From NCBI GenBank assembly GCA_026393475.1, contig JAPLAA010000027.1, forward strand, positions 1 through 34,641: DNA of 34,641 nucleotides, in the 5' to 3' direction. The notes under the pieces are model-generated. The model ran no database searches. It was not told where the DNA came from and worked only from the letters and a program-made list of their open reading frames with translations. This stretch comes from Actinomycetota bacterium. GTDB lineage: Bacteria > Actinomycetota > Acidimicrobiia > Acidimicrobiales > Ilumatobacteraceae. The position numbers and the translations under genes are program-made. Shown here one piece after another: positions 8,416-14,900 of the stretch; positions within the stretch are counted from its first letter, which is position 1; each line of letters starts with the position of its first letter.

Positions 8416-10055
8416 CAGGCGGCCCCTTCCGAGCGTGCGGGCTTCAGGTCGAGCAGCGGCTCGGCCGAGGAGATGACGTGGACGTCGACGAAGTTGTCGG
8501 CCGGGGCGGGCGACGACGTCGCCCACTCGAGCGTCTGACCGTCCCACGGGTCGTCGCCGGCGCGCTCACCCTTGGTGAACGACTGCAGGGCGAGGCCGAT
8601 GAAGGCGAGCACCGTCAGCGCCATGAGGCCGTGACCGACGGCCACGAGGGTGTTCCACAGCTCGGACGGACCGCTGTAGTCGGGGTAGGCGACGGTGTTG
8701 CCCGCCTGATCGGCGAAGCCGGCGATGTAGTACGGCAGCGAGGCGAGGATCGTGGCCAGCACACCGAGGAGCGCGAGCGGCAGCACCTTCTTGTCGGCGA
8801 TCGAACGACCCCAGATCTTCGGGCCCCAGTACACGACGCCGCCGAGGAGCGCGATCACGGTGCCGTAGCTCACGTAGATCCAGGTGCCCTCTTCGAAGAC
8901 CGTGCCGGCCAGCTGTGCGTCGCCGACGTGGTAGATCGCGTTGCCGACGAGGCCGACGAGCACCATGCCGGCACCGAAGAAGCTGAACAGCAGCGGCGAC
9001 TGGATGCGGGGCCGACCGGCGGCTGCGAGCAGGAACACCAGCAGGACCACGACGCCGCCGAGCAGCGGCAGCAGGTTGAGCACCGCGTACGGCACGATCT
9101 CGCGGAGGGCGTCACCGAACTGCATGTCGACCAGATCTCGCGACAGGCCGGCATCGACCTGGGCGACGCCGGCGAACAGCGCCGTGCCCACGAGGCCGAT
9201 GCCGATGAGCCCGGCGCCGCGCATCGGCAGGCGCTTGCGGGTGGCGGTCGCGACGGTCTCGAGGAGGAGGCCGAACACGGGCACGGCGTACAGCGCCGTC
9301 GCCGGCAGCGATGCCGAGACCCGGAGCCACTCGGCGATGCCGACGTTGCCGCCGAAGGTGCTGCGGCCGTTGCGGTGATCGACGAACAGCAGCACGAGCA
9401 CGCCGAACAGCACCGGCAGGGCCAGGACGAGACCGAGCGCGTACACGAGGGCCGACCAGGAGAACAGGGGCACCCGACGCATGTTCATGCCGGGTGCACG
9501 GGTGGTGAGGACCGACACCGCGATCGAACCGGCAGCCGCGGTGAGACCGACGACGGCGAGCGCCATCGAGACGAGGAAGAGCTGGACCATGTGCTCGTCG
9601 CCGCCGCCGGGGCCGCCGTTGGCGATGATCGAGCCGATCACCATGCCGGTGCCGAACAGCCACGCCCAGAAACCGGCGGACGCGAGCCGCGGGAATGCGA
9701 GCGACCGGGCGCCGAGCTGCAGCGGGACGATCATGAGCGCGAGACCGAGACCGAACGGCACGACCACGCCGAAGGTGAGGACCAGGCGATACAGCGAGAA
9801 CACCTGCGGCATCGCCCCGGCGTCGAGCATCGCGTCGGTGGCGTCGATGCGTTCGATCCCGAGCAACACGCCGAGCGCGGCGACGCCGAGGAGGAGCAGC
9901 AGCGAACTCCCGATGAAGAGGCGACCGATCTTCTTGTGGTCGGTCGTCGTGATCCAGTCGGCCACCGAAGCGAGGAGGCCATCGGCGCGTTCGCCGGAGT
10001 GAGTGTCGACGTGGTCGACACCTGCTCCGGTGACGTGGGGATCGATGGTGGTCAT
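8415..10055 (-). CDS. Divergent cytochrome c oxidase subunit I homologue lacking haem and CuB ligands
   Basis: This 546-residue, roughly 12-helix protein is homologous to CtaD. It keeps DHKKIG (39-44), VPLQLGAR and AFPR (111-123), RAPGMNM (186-192), YWGPKIWG (409-416) and the tail DPWDGQTLEWATSSP (502-516). Aligned catalytic positions are lost: the low-spin haem His is Tyr89, the CuB His is Leu250, the Glu and cross-linked Tyr of HPEVY are Ala252 and Ala254, and the D-channel Asp is Ser118. There is no His-His pair, no helix X histidine pair and no PRR motif. It cannot bind the usual cofactors. The ATG at 10055 was preferred over a TTG two codons upstream. It is the first gene of the oxidase operon. 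A structural or regulatory role is inference. Confidence 0.9.
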   Translation of the reverse strand: MTTIDPHVTGAGVDHVDTHSGERADGLLASVADWITTTDHKKIGRLFIGSSLLLLLGVAALGVLLGIERIDATDAMLDAGAMPQVFSLYRLVLTFGVVVPFGLGLALMIVPLQLGARSLAFPRLASAGFWAWLFGTGMVIGSIIANGGPGGGDEHMVQLFLVSMALAVVGLTAAAGSIAVSVLTTRAPGMNMRRVPLFSWSALVYALGLVLALPVLFGVLVLLFVDHRNGRSTFGGNVGIAEWLRVSASLPATALYAVPVFGLLLETVATATRKRLPMRGAGLIGIGLVGTALFAGVAQVDAGLSRDLVDMQFGDALREIVPYAVLNLLPLLGGVVVLLVFLLAAAGRPRIQSPLLFSFFGAGMVLVGLVGNAIYHVGDAQLAGTVFEEGTWIYVSYGTVIALLGGVVYWGPKIWGRSIADKKVLPLALLGVLATILASLPYYIAGFADQAGNTVAYPDYSGPSELWNTLVAVGHGLMALTVLAFIGLALQSFTKGERAGDDPWDGQTLEWATSSPAPADNFVDVHVISSAEPLLDLKPARSEGAA

Positions 10056-10322
10056 GTGCAACGAGCTCGATTCGTCTCAGGCCGCGCGGGACGCCCTGGT
10101 GTCTGTTGTGCTGTTCTCTGGCTTGATCGGGAACTGATCGGTTGTCATCAGGACGACCGGATCCATGAGGGTTCGGCCGCGTGGTGACGGATTGCTGGAG
10201 CGAGATTACCCACAGGGCGGGTCCGCGGCGGAAATCATGTGCACGCGTCGTCTCGGACCGTCCGGATCAGACCGGGAAGGTCCTGGTGGCCCGGCCGGTC
10301 GACCGAGGGGCGCGAGCGGTGT
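10056..10322 (-). promoter_or_regulatory. Leader and promoter region of the oxidase operon
   Basis: This 267-bp stretch between ctaB and the operon has no convincing open reading frame. On the minus strand TAATCT (10203-10208) is the best -10 hexamer, giving a leader of roughly 140 nt before the first gene. No good -35 matches. TGATCGG occurs twice in direct orientation (10124-10130 and 10135-10141), exactly 11 bp apart, inside the predicted leader. This could be an operator or RNA element. ctaB lies upstream and may also read through. Confidence 0.4.
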
Positions 10323-11270
10323 TCAGACGCCGTAGCGGACGAGGACGTCGACGGTGATCGCGGCGAACAGCACCGAGACGTAGGTGATCGAGTAGGCGAA
10401 CACCCGCATCGAACGCTGCGGGCTGGGTCGGCGTCCGAGGTCGATCGTGCCCCAGAGGAACCCGATGCCGCTCAGCACCGCCGTGATGCCGTAGATCCAC
10501 CCGAGGTCGGCCACCGGCACGAGGACGAAGCTGGTGACGACCAGCAGCGCCGTGTACACGACCATGCTCCTGATCGCCTGCTCCATCGGCACGACGACCG
10601 GCAGCATCGGCACGCCGGCGGCGCGGTACTCGTCGACGTGGCGGATGGCCAGGGCCCAGAAGTGCGGGGGGGTCCAGAGGAACATCAGGACGAACAGCAC
10701 GACGGCGGTCCAGCTGACGCTGTTGGTGACGGCCGACCAACCGACGAGCACGGGCACGGCCCCCGCTGCCCCGCCGATCACGATGTTCTGCCGGCTCGTG
10801 CGCTTCAGCCAGATCGTGTACACGAACACGTAGAAGAGGGTGGCGCTGATGGTGAGGCAGGCCGAGAGCAGGTTCGCTCCCCACCACAGCACGCCGAAGG
10901 CCAGCACCTCGAGGCCGATCGCGAAGACGAGCGCCGCTCGGGGTGTGATGAGACCGGTGACGAGCGGCCGGCCGGCGGTACGGGCCATGAGCGCGTCGAT
11001 GTCGCGGTCGACCACCATGTTGATGGCGTTCGCCCCGGCGGCGGCGAGGGTGCCGCCGAACAACGTGACGATCACCAGCCAGGTGCCCGGCCAGCCACGC
11101 TCGGCCAGCACCATGGTGGGCACGGTGGTGACGAGGAGCAGCTCGACCACGCGGAGTTTGGCGAGGGCGATGTAGCCCTGCAGCTTGGTCGTGGGCGTGC
11201 GCGTCGAACCGTGCACGACGCCACCCGGCGCCAACCGGGAGGGAACGAGGGGTCGGGCGCCGACGGCCAT
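10323..11270 (-). CDS. ctaB: Protohaem IX farnesyltransferase (haem O synthase)
   Basis: This 315-residue UbiA-family prenyltransferase converts haem B to haem O, the precursor of haem A for the aa3-type oxidase encoded downstream. The first aspartate-rich motif is N-MVV-D-RDI-D (about residue 85). The [17 protein letters not shown] segment, typical of CtaB, follows near 155-171. The second polar motif is [14 protein letters not shown] (about 220). About nine hydrophobic helices are present, as in the family. The ATG at 11270 has no Shine-Dalgarno but sits 9 nt below a TACGAT hexamer, which suggests a leaderless transcript. The first 30 residues are a variable tail. Confidence 0.95.
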   Translation of the reverse strand: MAVGARPLVPSRLAPGGVVHGSTRTPTTKLQGYIALAKLRVVELLLVTTVPTMVLAERGWPGTWLVIVTLFGGTLAAAGANAINMVVDRDIDALMARTAGRPLVTGLITPRAALVFAIGLEVLAFGVLWWGANLLSACLTISATLFYVFVYTIWLKRTSRQNIVIGGAAGAVPVLVGWSAVTNSVSWTAVVLFVLMFLWTPPHFWALAIRHVDEYRAAGVPMLPVVVPMEQAIRSMVVYTALLVVTSFVLVPVADLGWIYGITAVLSGIGFLWGTIDLGRRPSPQRSMRVFAYSITYVSVLFAAITVDVLVRYGV

Positions 11271-11279
11271 TGGGACTGC

Positions 11280-11309
11280 ATCGTACGGGGCGCCGGAGAG
11301 CGCCACCAA
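11280..11309 (-). promoter_or_regulatory. Candidate ctaB promoter, leaderless
   Basis: On the minus strand TTGGTG (11304-11309) is followed by an 18-bp spacer and TACGAT (11280-11285). The start codon comes 9 nt later, so transcription would begin at or next to the ATG. Confidence 0.45.
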
Positions 11310-11427
11310 CCGGGGTGCCGTGAACCACGGCCCGCGTGGACATCGGCCGGTGCTGACCTCGGCCCCCCTGATTTCTCCATCGGGGCGGAGCCGACCCGAT
11401 CGGGCGCGCAGCGGGCAAACTGTCTGC

Positions 11428-11724
11428 ATGCCCGTGGCACCCGCCCCCGATGTCGTCGAGCGACCGACGACCGACGAGACGGTCGATCCCGATCGGCCGT
11501 GGGTGGTGCTCGTCTGGAACGATCCGATCAACCTGATGAGCTACGTCACCTTCGTGCTGCAGAAGCTGTTCGGCTATTCGCTCGAGAAGGCCACCGAACT
11601 GATGCTCGACGTGCACCACAAGGGCCGGGCGGCGGTCAGCAACGGCTCGCGCGAGAAGGCGGAACTCGACGTGTTCCGGCTGCACGAGCACGGCCTGTGG
11701 GCCACGATGCAGCAGGACGACTGA
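11428..11724 (+). CDS. clpS: ATP-dependent Clp protease adaptor ClpS
   Basis: The 98-residue adaptor hands N-degron proteins to the ClpC/ClpA unfoldase. The ClpS core is complete: [11 protein letters not shown] (about residues 30-40), where Asn and Asp bind the substrate alpha-amino group, then FGYS...KA..LM..VH..G and a final strand near [13 protein letters not shown]. The length is normal for actinobacteria. The ATG at 11428 was chosen because it gives the standard short disordered N-terminus and follows a CAAACT hexamer by 6 nt. Its stop overlaps the DUF2017 start (TGATG). The clpS-DUF2017 pairing is common in actinobacteria. Confidence 0.95.
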   Translation: MPVAPAPDVVERPTTDETVDPDRPWVVLVWNDPINLMSYVTFVLQKLFGYSLEKATELMLDVHHKGRAAVSNGSREKAELDVFRLHEHGLWATMQQDD

Positions 11725-12215
11725 TGGCTCGCTGGCAGTTCCGTCCACCGGTGGAGCGGACCAAGCACGGGTACCGGATCAACATCGACGACCGCGAGCG
11801 CGAGGTGGTGGGCCATCTGCTCGAGGAGATGCGGTCGCTCCTGCTGGGCCCCTCGGACCATCCCGCGTTGAAGCGGGTGTTCCCGGCGGCCTACCACCAG
11901 AGCCAGCACGCCGAGCACGACGCCGAGTACCAGCGGTTCATGCGCGAGGAACTCGTCGCTTCCCGCCTCACCGGCATCGACACCGTCCTGGCGGCACTGT
12001 CGGCCAATCCGCCCCTGGCCGAGAGCCAGGTGCTCGCGCTCGCCCAGGCGTTGAACGGTGTCCGGCTCGTGCTGGGCACGGTGCTCGACGTCAGCGAGGA
12101 CGACGACCCCGACGAGCTCGATCCCGACGACCCGCTCGCCGCCGAACACCAGCTGTACGGCTTCCTCAGCTGGCTGCTGGAGTGGACCGTGCGAGCCCTG
12201 ACGCCGAGCACCTGA
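11724..12215 (+). CDS. DUF2017 family protein
   Basis: The 163-residue, mostly helical soluble protein belongs to the DUF2017 family, typically found directly after clpS in actinobacteria. Family features visible are the opening RWQFRPP, an acidic middle (EHDAEYQRFMREEL, about 72-85) and a C-terminal YGFLSWLLEWTVRAL helix. A run of acidic residues (SEDDDPDELDPDD) lies near 125-137. The start codon overlaps the clpS stop, so the two are co-translated and perhaps act together in N-degron proteolysis. No catalytic residues are recognisable and the biochemical role is unknown. It is convergent with degV, 26 bp away. Confidence 0.85.
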   Translation: MARWQFRPPVERTKHGYRINIDDREREVVGHLLEEMRSLLLGPSDHPALKRVFPAAYHQSQHAEHDAEYQRFMREELVASRLTGIDTVLAALSANPPLAESQVLALAQALNGVRLVLGTVLDVSEDDDPDELDPDDPLAAEHQLYGFLSWLLEWTVRALTPST

Positions 12216-12241
12216 CAGCGCCGCGTCGCAGACCTCGAGGG

Positions 12242-13096
12242 TCAGGGCGTCGACGGGAACACGAAGCAGCCCACCATGCCCGGACCGGTGTGGGCGCCGA
12301 TCGACGGCCCGACCCGGTACCGGATCACCTCGTCGACCACCGCGGTCTCGCCCACCGCCGACTCGAGGGCGTCGGCGATGGCCTCGGTCGAGCGGTCGCC
12401 GTGGCCGACCGCGACCCGCAGCCCGCGTCCGAACCCCACCACCGTGGAGGCCATCGTGTTGACCGCCTCGAGCACCGTGTCGACCCGCGCGACCACCGCG
12501 ACGGCCCCGTCGCGGAACTCGAGGACCGGGATGGGGCAGGCCGGCTCGGCCATGTCGATGCGCCCACCGGCGCGCAGCACGTCGAGCGAACCGACGATGA
12601 AGACGTTCCCGAGCCTCGGCGCGATCGACTCGGCGACCGAGGCGGCTTCGTCGATGGAGGCACCGCCGGCGAGCGCGTCCCCCGCCGCCCACACGCAGCA
12701 GCCGATGCCGAACCCGGCGGTCGCCGAGTCGACGAGCCGGACGGGGACCCCGAGACGGTGTGCCGCGAGCCGTGCGGAGTTCAGGGTGCCCGACACCGAG
12801 CTCGCCACGTGGATCGACAGGATCTCGGTGCATCCCCGGTCGAGCAGTTCCTCGTAGGCGAGCGCGAACTGACCGGGGCTCGGCTGGCTCGTCCCGATCG
12901 TCGGCCGTTCTCCCGTGCCGGAGGGGCCGTCGAACCGGGCGTAGAACGCGTCGGCGTCGAGGTCGACGCCCTCCAGGTACTCGTCGTCGTCGATGGTGAT
13001 CGTGATCGGGACGACCACCACCTCGTACCGCTCGACGAGTGCCGGCGGCAGTTGGGCGTTCGAGTCGGTGCACAGGCCGATGCGTTGCGGACTCAT
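12242..13096 (-). CDS. DegV family fatty-acid-binding protein
   Basis: The 284-residue protein has the two-domain DegV layout. The N-terminal motif CTDSNAQLPPALVERY opens it (residues 9-24). TSQPSPGQF, which contacts the acyl carboxylate, lies near 88-96, SSVSGT near 118-123, and the C-terminal GGRID motif near 195. DegV/FakB proteins bind fatty acids and present them for phosphorylation by FakA, feeding phospholipid synthesis. Here the gene starts inside the stop of plsY (ATGA), the glycerol-3-phosphate acyltransferase, which fits that role well. No fakA is in the window. Compared with FakB the length is normal. Confidence 0.88.
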   Translation of the reverse strand: MSPQRIGLCTDSNAQLPPALVERYEVVVVPITITIDDDEYLEGVDLDADAFYARFDGPSGTGERPTIGTSQPSPGQFALAYEELLDRGCTEILSIHVASSVSGTLNSARLAAHRLGVPVRLVDSATAGFGIGCCVWAAGDALAGGASIDEAASVAESIAPRLGNVFIVGSLDVLRAGGRIDMAEPACPIPVLEFRDGAVAVVARVDTVLEAVNTMASTVVGFGRGLRVAVGHGDRSTEAIADALESAVGETAVVDEVIRYRVGPSIGAHTGPGMVGCFVFPSTP

Positions 13097-13794
13097 GCCG
13101 CCTCCTCGAGCGGGCCGACCGGGCCCACCGGGCCGACGGAGCGCGAGCCAGCGGCGGCGAAGCGGCCGACGATCATCGCCGTGCTGGCGAGGGCAGCCAA
13201 CGGGAGCGCCGCCGAGGGACGCGGCCCCCACAGATTGGGCAGCGTGCGCCGCCACCACACGAACGCACCCACGACCCAGCACACGCTCGCGGCGATCGAT
13301 GCCGCCTGCGTCCGTCGCTTCCACCCGGGGACGGCCAGCGTCGCACCGGCCACCGCGAGATCGAGCGGCACCGACGCGGGGAACGTGACGAGGCACTGCC
13401 CGACCCCGGCCGCGACACCTTTGCCGCCGCGCCCGCCGTTCCACACCGGCACGCAGTGACCGAGCACCGACGACGATCCGGCGAGATGCGCGCCCACGGG
13501 TCCGGCAAGCGCGCCACCGAGGGCGGAGGCAGCGGCGCCCTTCGCGACGTCGCCCGCCATCACGGTGAGGCCGGCGCGAGGGCCGAGCACCTGGAGTGCG
13601 TTGGCAGCGCCCGGGTTGCCGCTCCCCGCCGTCCGGAGATCGACAGGCCCGCCGCCGCCGGCGCTCGCGCGGCGCGACACCAGGTCGGCGGTGGGGAACG
13701 TCCCCACGACGTAGCCGACGACCGCGGCCGCGGCGAGCCGACGCACCCGCCTCGTCGAGATGCCGGCGAGGCCCTCGGTCGTGACCGGGATCAT
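13093..13794 (-). CDS. plsY: Glycerol-3-phosphate acyltransferase PlsY-like
   Basis: The 233-residue membrane enzyme would transfer acyl from acyl-phosphate to glycerol 3-phosphate. It shows the PlsY motifs: a first helix with VGYVVGTFPTADLV, then GSGNPGAANALQ (the G-S-G-N-x-G-x-x-N motif) and GHCVPVWNGGRGGKGVA, the glycerol-phosphate loop. Five or so hydrophobic helices follow the usual pattern, although the C-terminal half is alanine-rich and divergent. I place the start at ATG 13794, because GTGACG-N17-TACGGT lies just upstream and would give a leaderless message. An ATG at 13854 with AGGTG upstream would add 20 residues of no clear function. The gene is coupled to degV. Confidence 0.85.
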   Translation of the reverse strand: MIPVTTEGLAGISTRRVRRLAAAAVVGYVVGTFPTADLVSRRASAGGGGPVDLRTAGSGNPGAANALQVLGPRAGLTVMAGDVAKGAAASALGGALAGPVGAHLAGSSSVLGHCVPVWNGGRGGKGVAAGVGQCLVTFPASVPLDLAVAGATLAVPGWKRRTQAASIAASVCWVVGAFVWWRRTLPNLWGPRPSAALPLAALASTAMIVGRFAAAGSRSVGPVGPVGPLEEAA

Positions 13795-13801
13795 GGCGTT
13801 C

Positions 13802-13830
13802 ACCGTACGCGTGCACCGACCGGGCGTCAC
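13802..13830 (-). promoter_or_regulatory. Candidate plsY-degV promoter, leaderless
   Basis: Minus-strand GTGACG (13825-13830), a 17-bp spacer and TACGGT (13802-13807) lie 7 nt before the ATG at 13794. Both hexamers and the spacing fit a housekeeping sigma factor promoter. This supports the shorter PlsY start. Confidence 0.5.
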
Positions 13831-13895
13831 CCGGAGCACCCTTTCGACCCCCATTCGTCACCTGATTCCCACCGACCGTGGCCGTGGGTGCGTCG

Positions 13896-14348
13896 CTACC
13901 GCGCTGCGTGACCTGTTGCACGGGTCGGGCCCAGGTCGATCAACCAGGGCGGCAGTCGGGTCGGTCGACCCGACGCGTCGACCGCACCGTGTGCCGTGGC
14001 GGCGACGGCTCGGACCTCGCCGGCGACCGTGAGGAGGTACGCGAGCTGGAAGCTGGCGCGCGTCGTGCGGGCGAGCACCAGGTGGACGTCGACCTCGTCG
14101 TCGAAGGCCAACGGACGGCGGTACTGCACGAAGCACTCGAGCACGGCGTGGTCGACGCCGTCCTTGCGCAGCTCGGTGTACGGCCTGCCCAGCGCCCGGA
14201 GGTAGGCGACACGCGCCTCTTCGAGGTACAGCGGGTAGTTGCCGTGGTGGACGATCCCCATCGCATCGGTCTCGGCGAACCGCACCCGGATGCGGTGGAC
14301 GAACACATAGTCCGCCGGGTCGAGGGACGGGTCGACGTCGAGGCGCAT
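13896..14348 (-). CDS. Acyl-CoA thioesterase, 4HBT hot-dog family (YbgC-like)
   Basis: The 150-residue hot-dog fold protein carries the 4HBT active-site segment FAETDAMGIVHHGNYPLYLE at about residues 24-43, with the Asp and the HHGNY loop in family positions. A second family signature, V.Y.RPLAFDDEV, lies near 75-87. Such enzymes hydrolyse acyl-CoA thioesters; the chain length cannot be read from sequence. It follows the same strand as plsY and degV, so it may share a lipid-related theme, but has its own -10-like TACCTT (14355-14360) 6 nt before the ATG. It is divergent from the tRNA cluster. Confidence 0.88.
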   Translation of the reverse strand: MRLDVDPSLDPADYVFVHRIRVRFAETDAMGIVHHGNYPLYLEEARVAYLRALGRPYTELRKDGVDHAVLECFVQYRRPLAFDDEVDVHLVLARTTRASFQLAYLLTVAGEVRAVAATAHGAVDASGRPTRLPPWLIDLGPTRATGHAAR

Positions 14349-14423
14349 CCCGGCAAGGTATCCCGGGCGGGAGGAGCGCGATCGTGTGGGCTCGGATCGG
14401 CTGGTGGGAATTCGGCGACTCGG

Positions 14424-14432
14424 TGCTAGTGT
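14424..14432 (+). promoter_or_regulatory. Candidate tRNA operon promoter (extended -10)
   Basis: TGCTAGTGT contains a TGn extension and the hexamer TAGTGT (14427-14432), about 30 bp before tRNA-Glu. No good -35 is seen, which is tolerated by extended -10 promoters. Confidence 0.4.
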
Positions 14433-14461
14433 TTCGACGCTCTCAACCGGAGAATCTCCTA

Positions 14462-14534
14462 GCCCCCATCGTCTAGTGGCCTAGGACACCACCCTTTCAA
14501 GGTGGCGGCACGGGTTCGAATCCCGTTGGGGGTG
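14462..14534 (+). tRNA. tRNA-Glu (TTC anticodon)
   Basis: A full cloverleaf of 73 nt can be drawn. The acceptor GCCCCCA pairs with TGGGGGT (G1-T72 wobble, common in actinobacterial tRNA-Glu). The anticodon stem CCACC/GGTGG encloses loop CTTTCAA, giving anticodon TTC. The T arm is CGGG-TTCGAAT-CCCG. The discriminator is G followed by CA, so the CCA end is not fully encoded. Confidence 0.96.
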
Positions 14535-14548
14535 CAGTGACCAGTCAT

Positions 14549-14624
14549 GGTCCCGTGGTGAAGTGGAGTTCACGCCGGCCTGTCAAGCCGGAGGTCGCGG
14601 GTTCGAACCCCGTCGGGACCGCCA
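14549..14624 (+). tRNA. tRNA-Asp (GTC anticodon)
   Basis: The acceptor GGTCCCG pairs with CGGGACC (14614-14620). The anticodon arm CCGGC-CTGTCAA-GCCGG gives GTC. The T loop is the normal TTCGAAC. The discriminator G and an encoded CCA (14622-14624) follow. It begins 14 bp after tRNA-Glu and is surely co-transcribed. Confidence 0.96.
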
Positions 14625-14707
14625 CGAGCGCAAGCTCGTGCGGATGTCGTGTGCGGTGCCTGTTCGCAGGCCCGCACCGACGCCACATACCGGTGCCGTC
14701 TGGCACC
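14623..14707 (+). other. Inter-tRNA spacer with three hairpins
   Basis: Three stem-loops lie between tRNA-Asp and tRNA-Phe. CACGAGC-GCAA-GCTCGTG (14623-14640) has a GNRA tetraloop and starts within the CCA of tRNA-Asp. A bulged stem GTGCGG/GCCTG with TTCG loop occupies 14651-14677. GGTGCC-GTCT-GGCACC occupies 14692-14707. None has a T-run, so they are more likely processing or stability elements than terminators. Confidence 0.6.
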
Positions 14708-14712
14708 ACCCC

Positions 14713-14785
14713 GGTCGAGTAGCTCAGTCGGCAGAGCACACGCCTGAAAAGCGTGGGGTCACCGGATCGACGCCGGTCTCGACCA
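14713..14785 (+). tRNA. tRNA-Phe (GAA anticodon) with A at position 54
   Basis: The 73-nt cloverleaf has acceptor GGTCGAG/CTCGACC, D stem GCTC/GAGC, anticodon stem CACGC/GCGTG with loop CTGAAAA (anticodon GAA), and T stem ACCGG/CCGGT. All stems are perfect. The T loop reads ATCGACG instead of the near-universal TTCGANN, so the ribothymidine position is A. The discriminator is A and CCA is not encoded exactly. Confidence 0.93.
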
Positions 14786-14796
14786 CCCAGACCACG

Positions 14797-14831
14797 ACGC
14801 CGCAGGTCCGCCTGCGGCGTTGTGTCGTTTT
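14797..14831 (+). terminator. Intrinsic terminator of the tRNA operon
   Basis: A perfect 10-bp stem ACGCCGCAGG/CCTGCGGCGT (14797-14806 and 14811-14820) with loop TCCG is followed by a T-rich stretch ending in TTTT. It lies 11 bp after tRNA-Phe. It is the clearest intrinsic terminator in the window. Confidence 0.9.
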
Positions 14832-14833
14832 CG

Positions 14834-14900
14834 GATCAGGCCCGAAAGATCAGGCCCGAAAGATCAGGCCCGAAAGATCAGGCCCGAAAGATCAGGCCCG
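14834..14900 (-). repeat. 14-bp tandem repeat at the stop codon of the PAS-GGDEF gene
   Basis: The unit GATCAGGCCCGAAA occurs four times in full plus a partial fifth copy (starts at 14834, 14848, 14862, 14876, 14890). The last copy contains the stop codon of the diguanylate cyclase gene (TCA at 14892-14894). On that gene's strand each unit carries TGA, so extra stops follow every 14 nt in changing frames. Confidence 0.95.

Noticed and set aside
3359..8538. Very long plus-strand open frames (657 and 913 codons) opposite the oxidase operon
   Set aside because: They are antisense shadows of ctaD, ctaC and neighbours in high-GC DNA. Their translations are low-complexity, rich in D, E, R, H and G, with no domain, while the minus-strand genes have full motifs.
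8415..10055. Divergent subunit I as a decaying pseudogene or a nitric oxide reductase
   Set aside because: The frame is intact over 546 codons with coupled translation to the next gene, and NorB would keep the haem and FeB histidines, which are absent here.
12211..12246. CCTGAC/GTCAGG inverted repeat between DUF2017 and degV as a terminator
   Set aside because: Convergent TGA stops are complementary by nature and the loop is 24 nt with no T-run, so the stem has little meaning.
14834..14900. CRISPR-like array
   Set aside because: The 14-bp units are directly adjacent without spacers and no cas gene is present.
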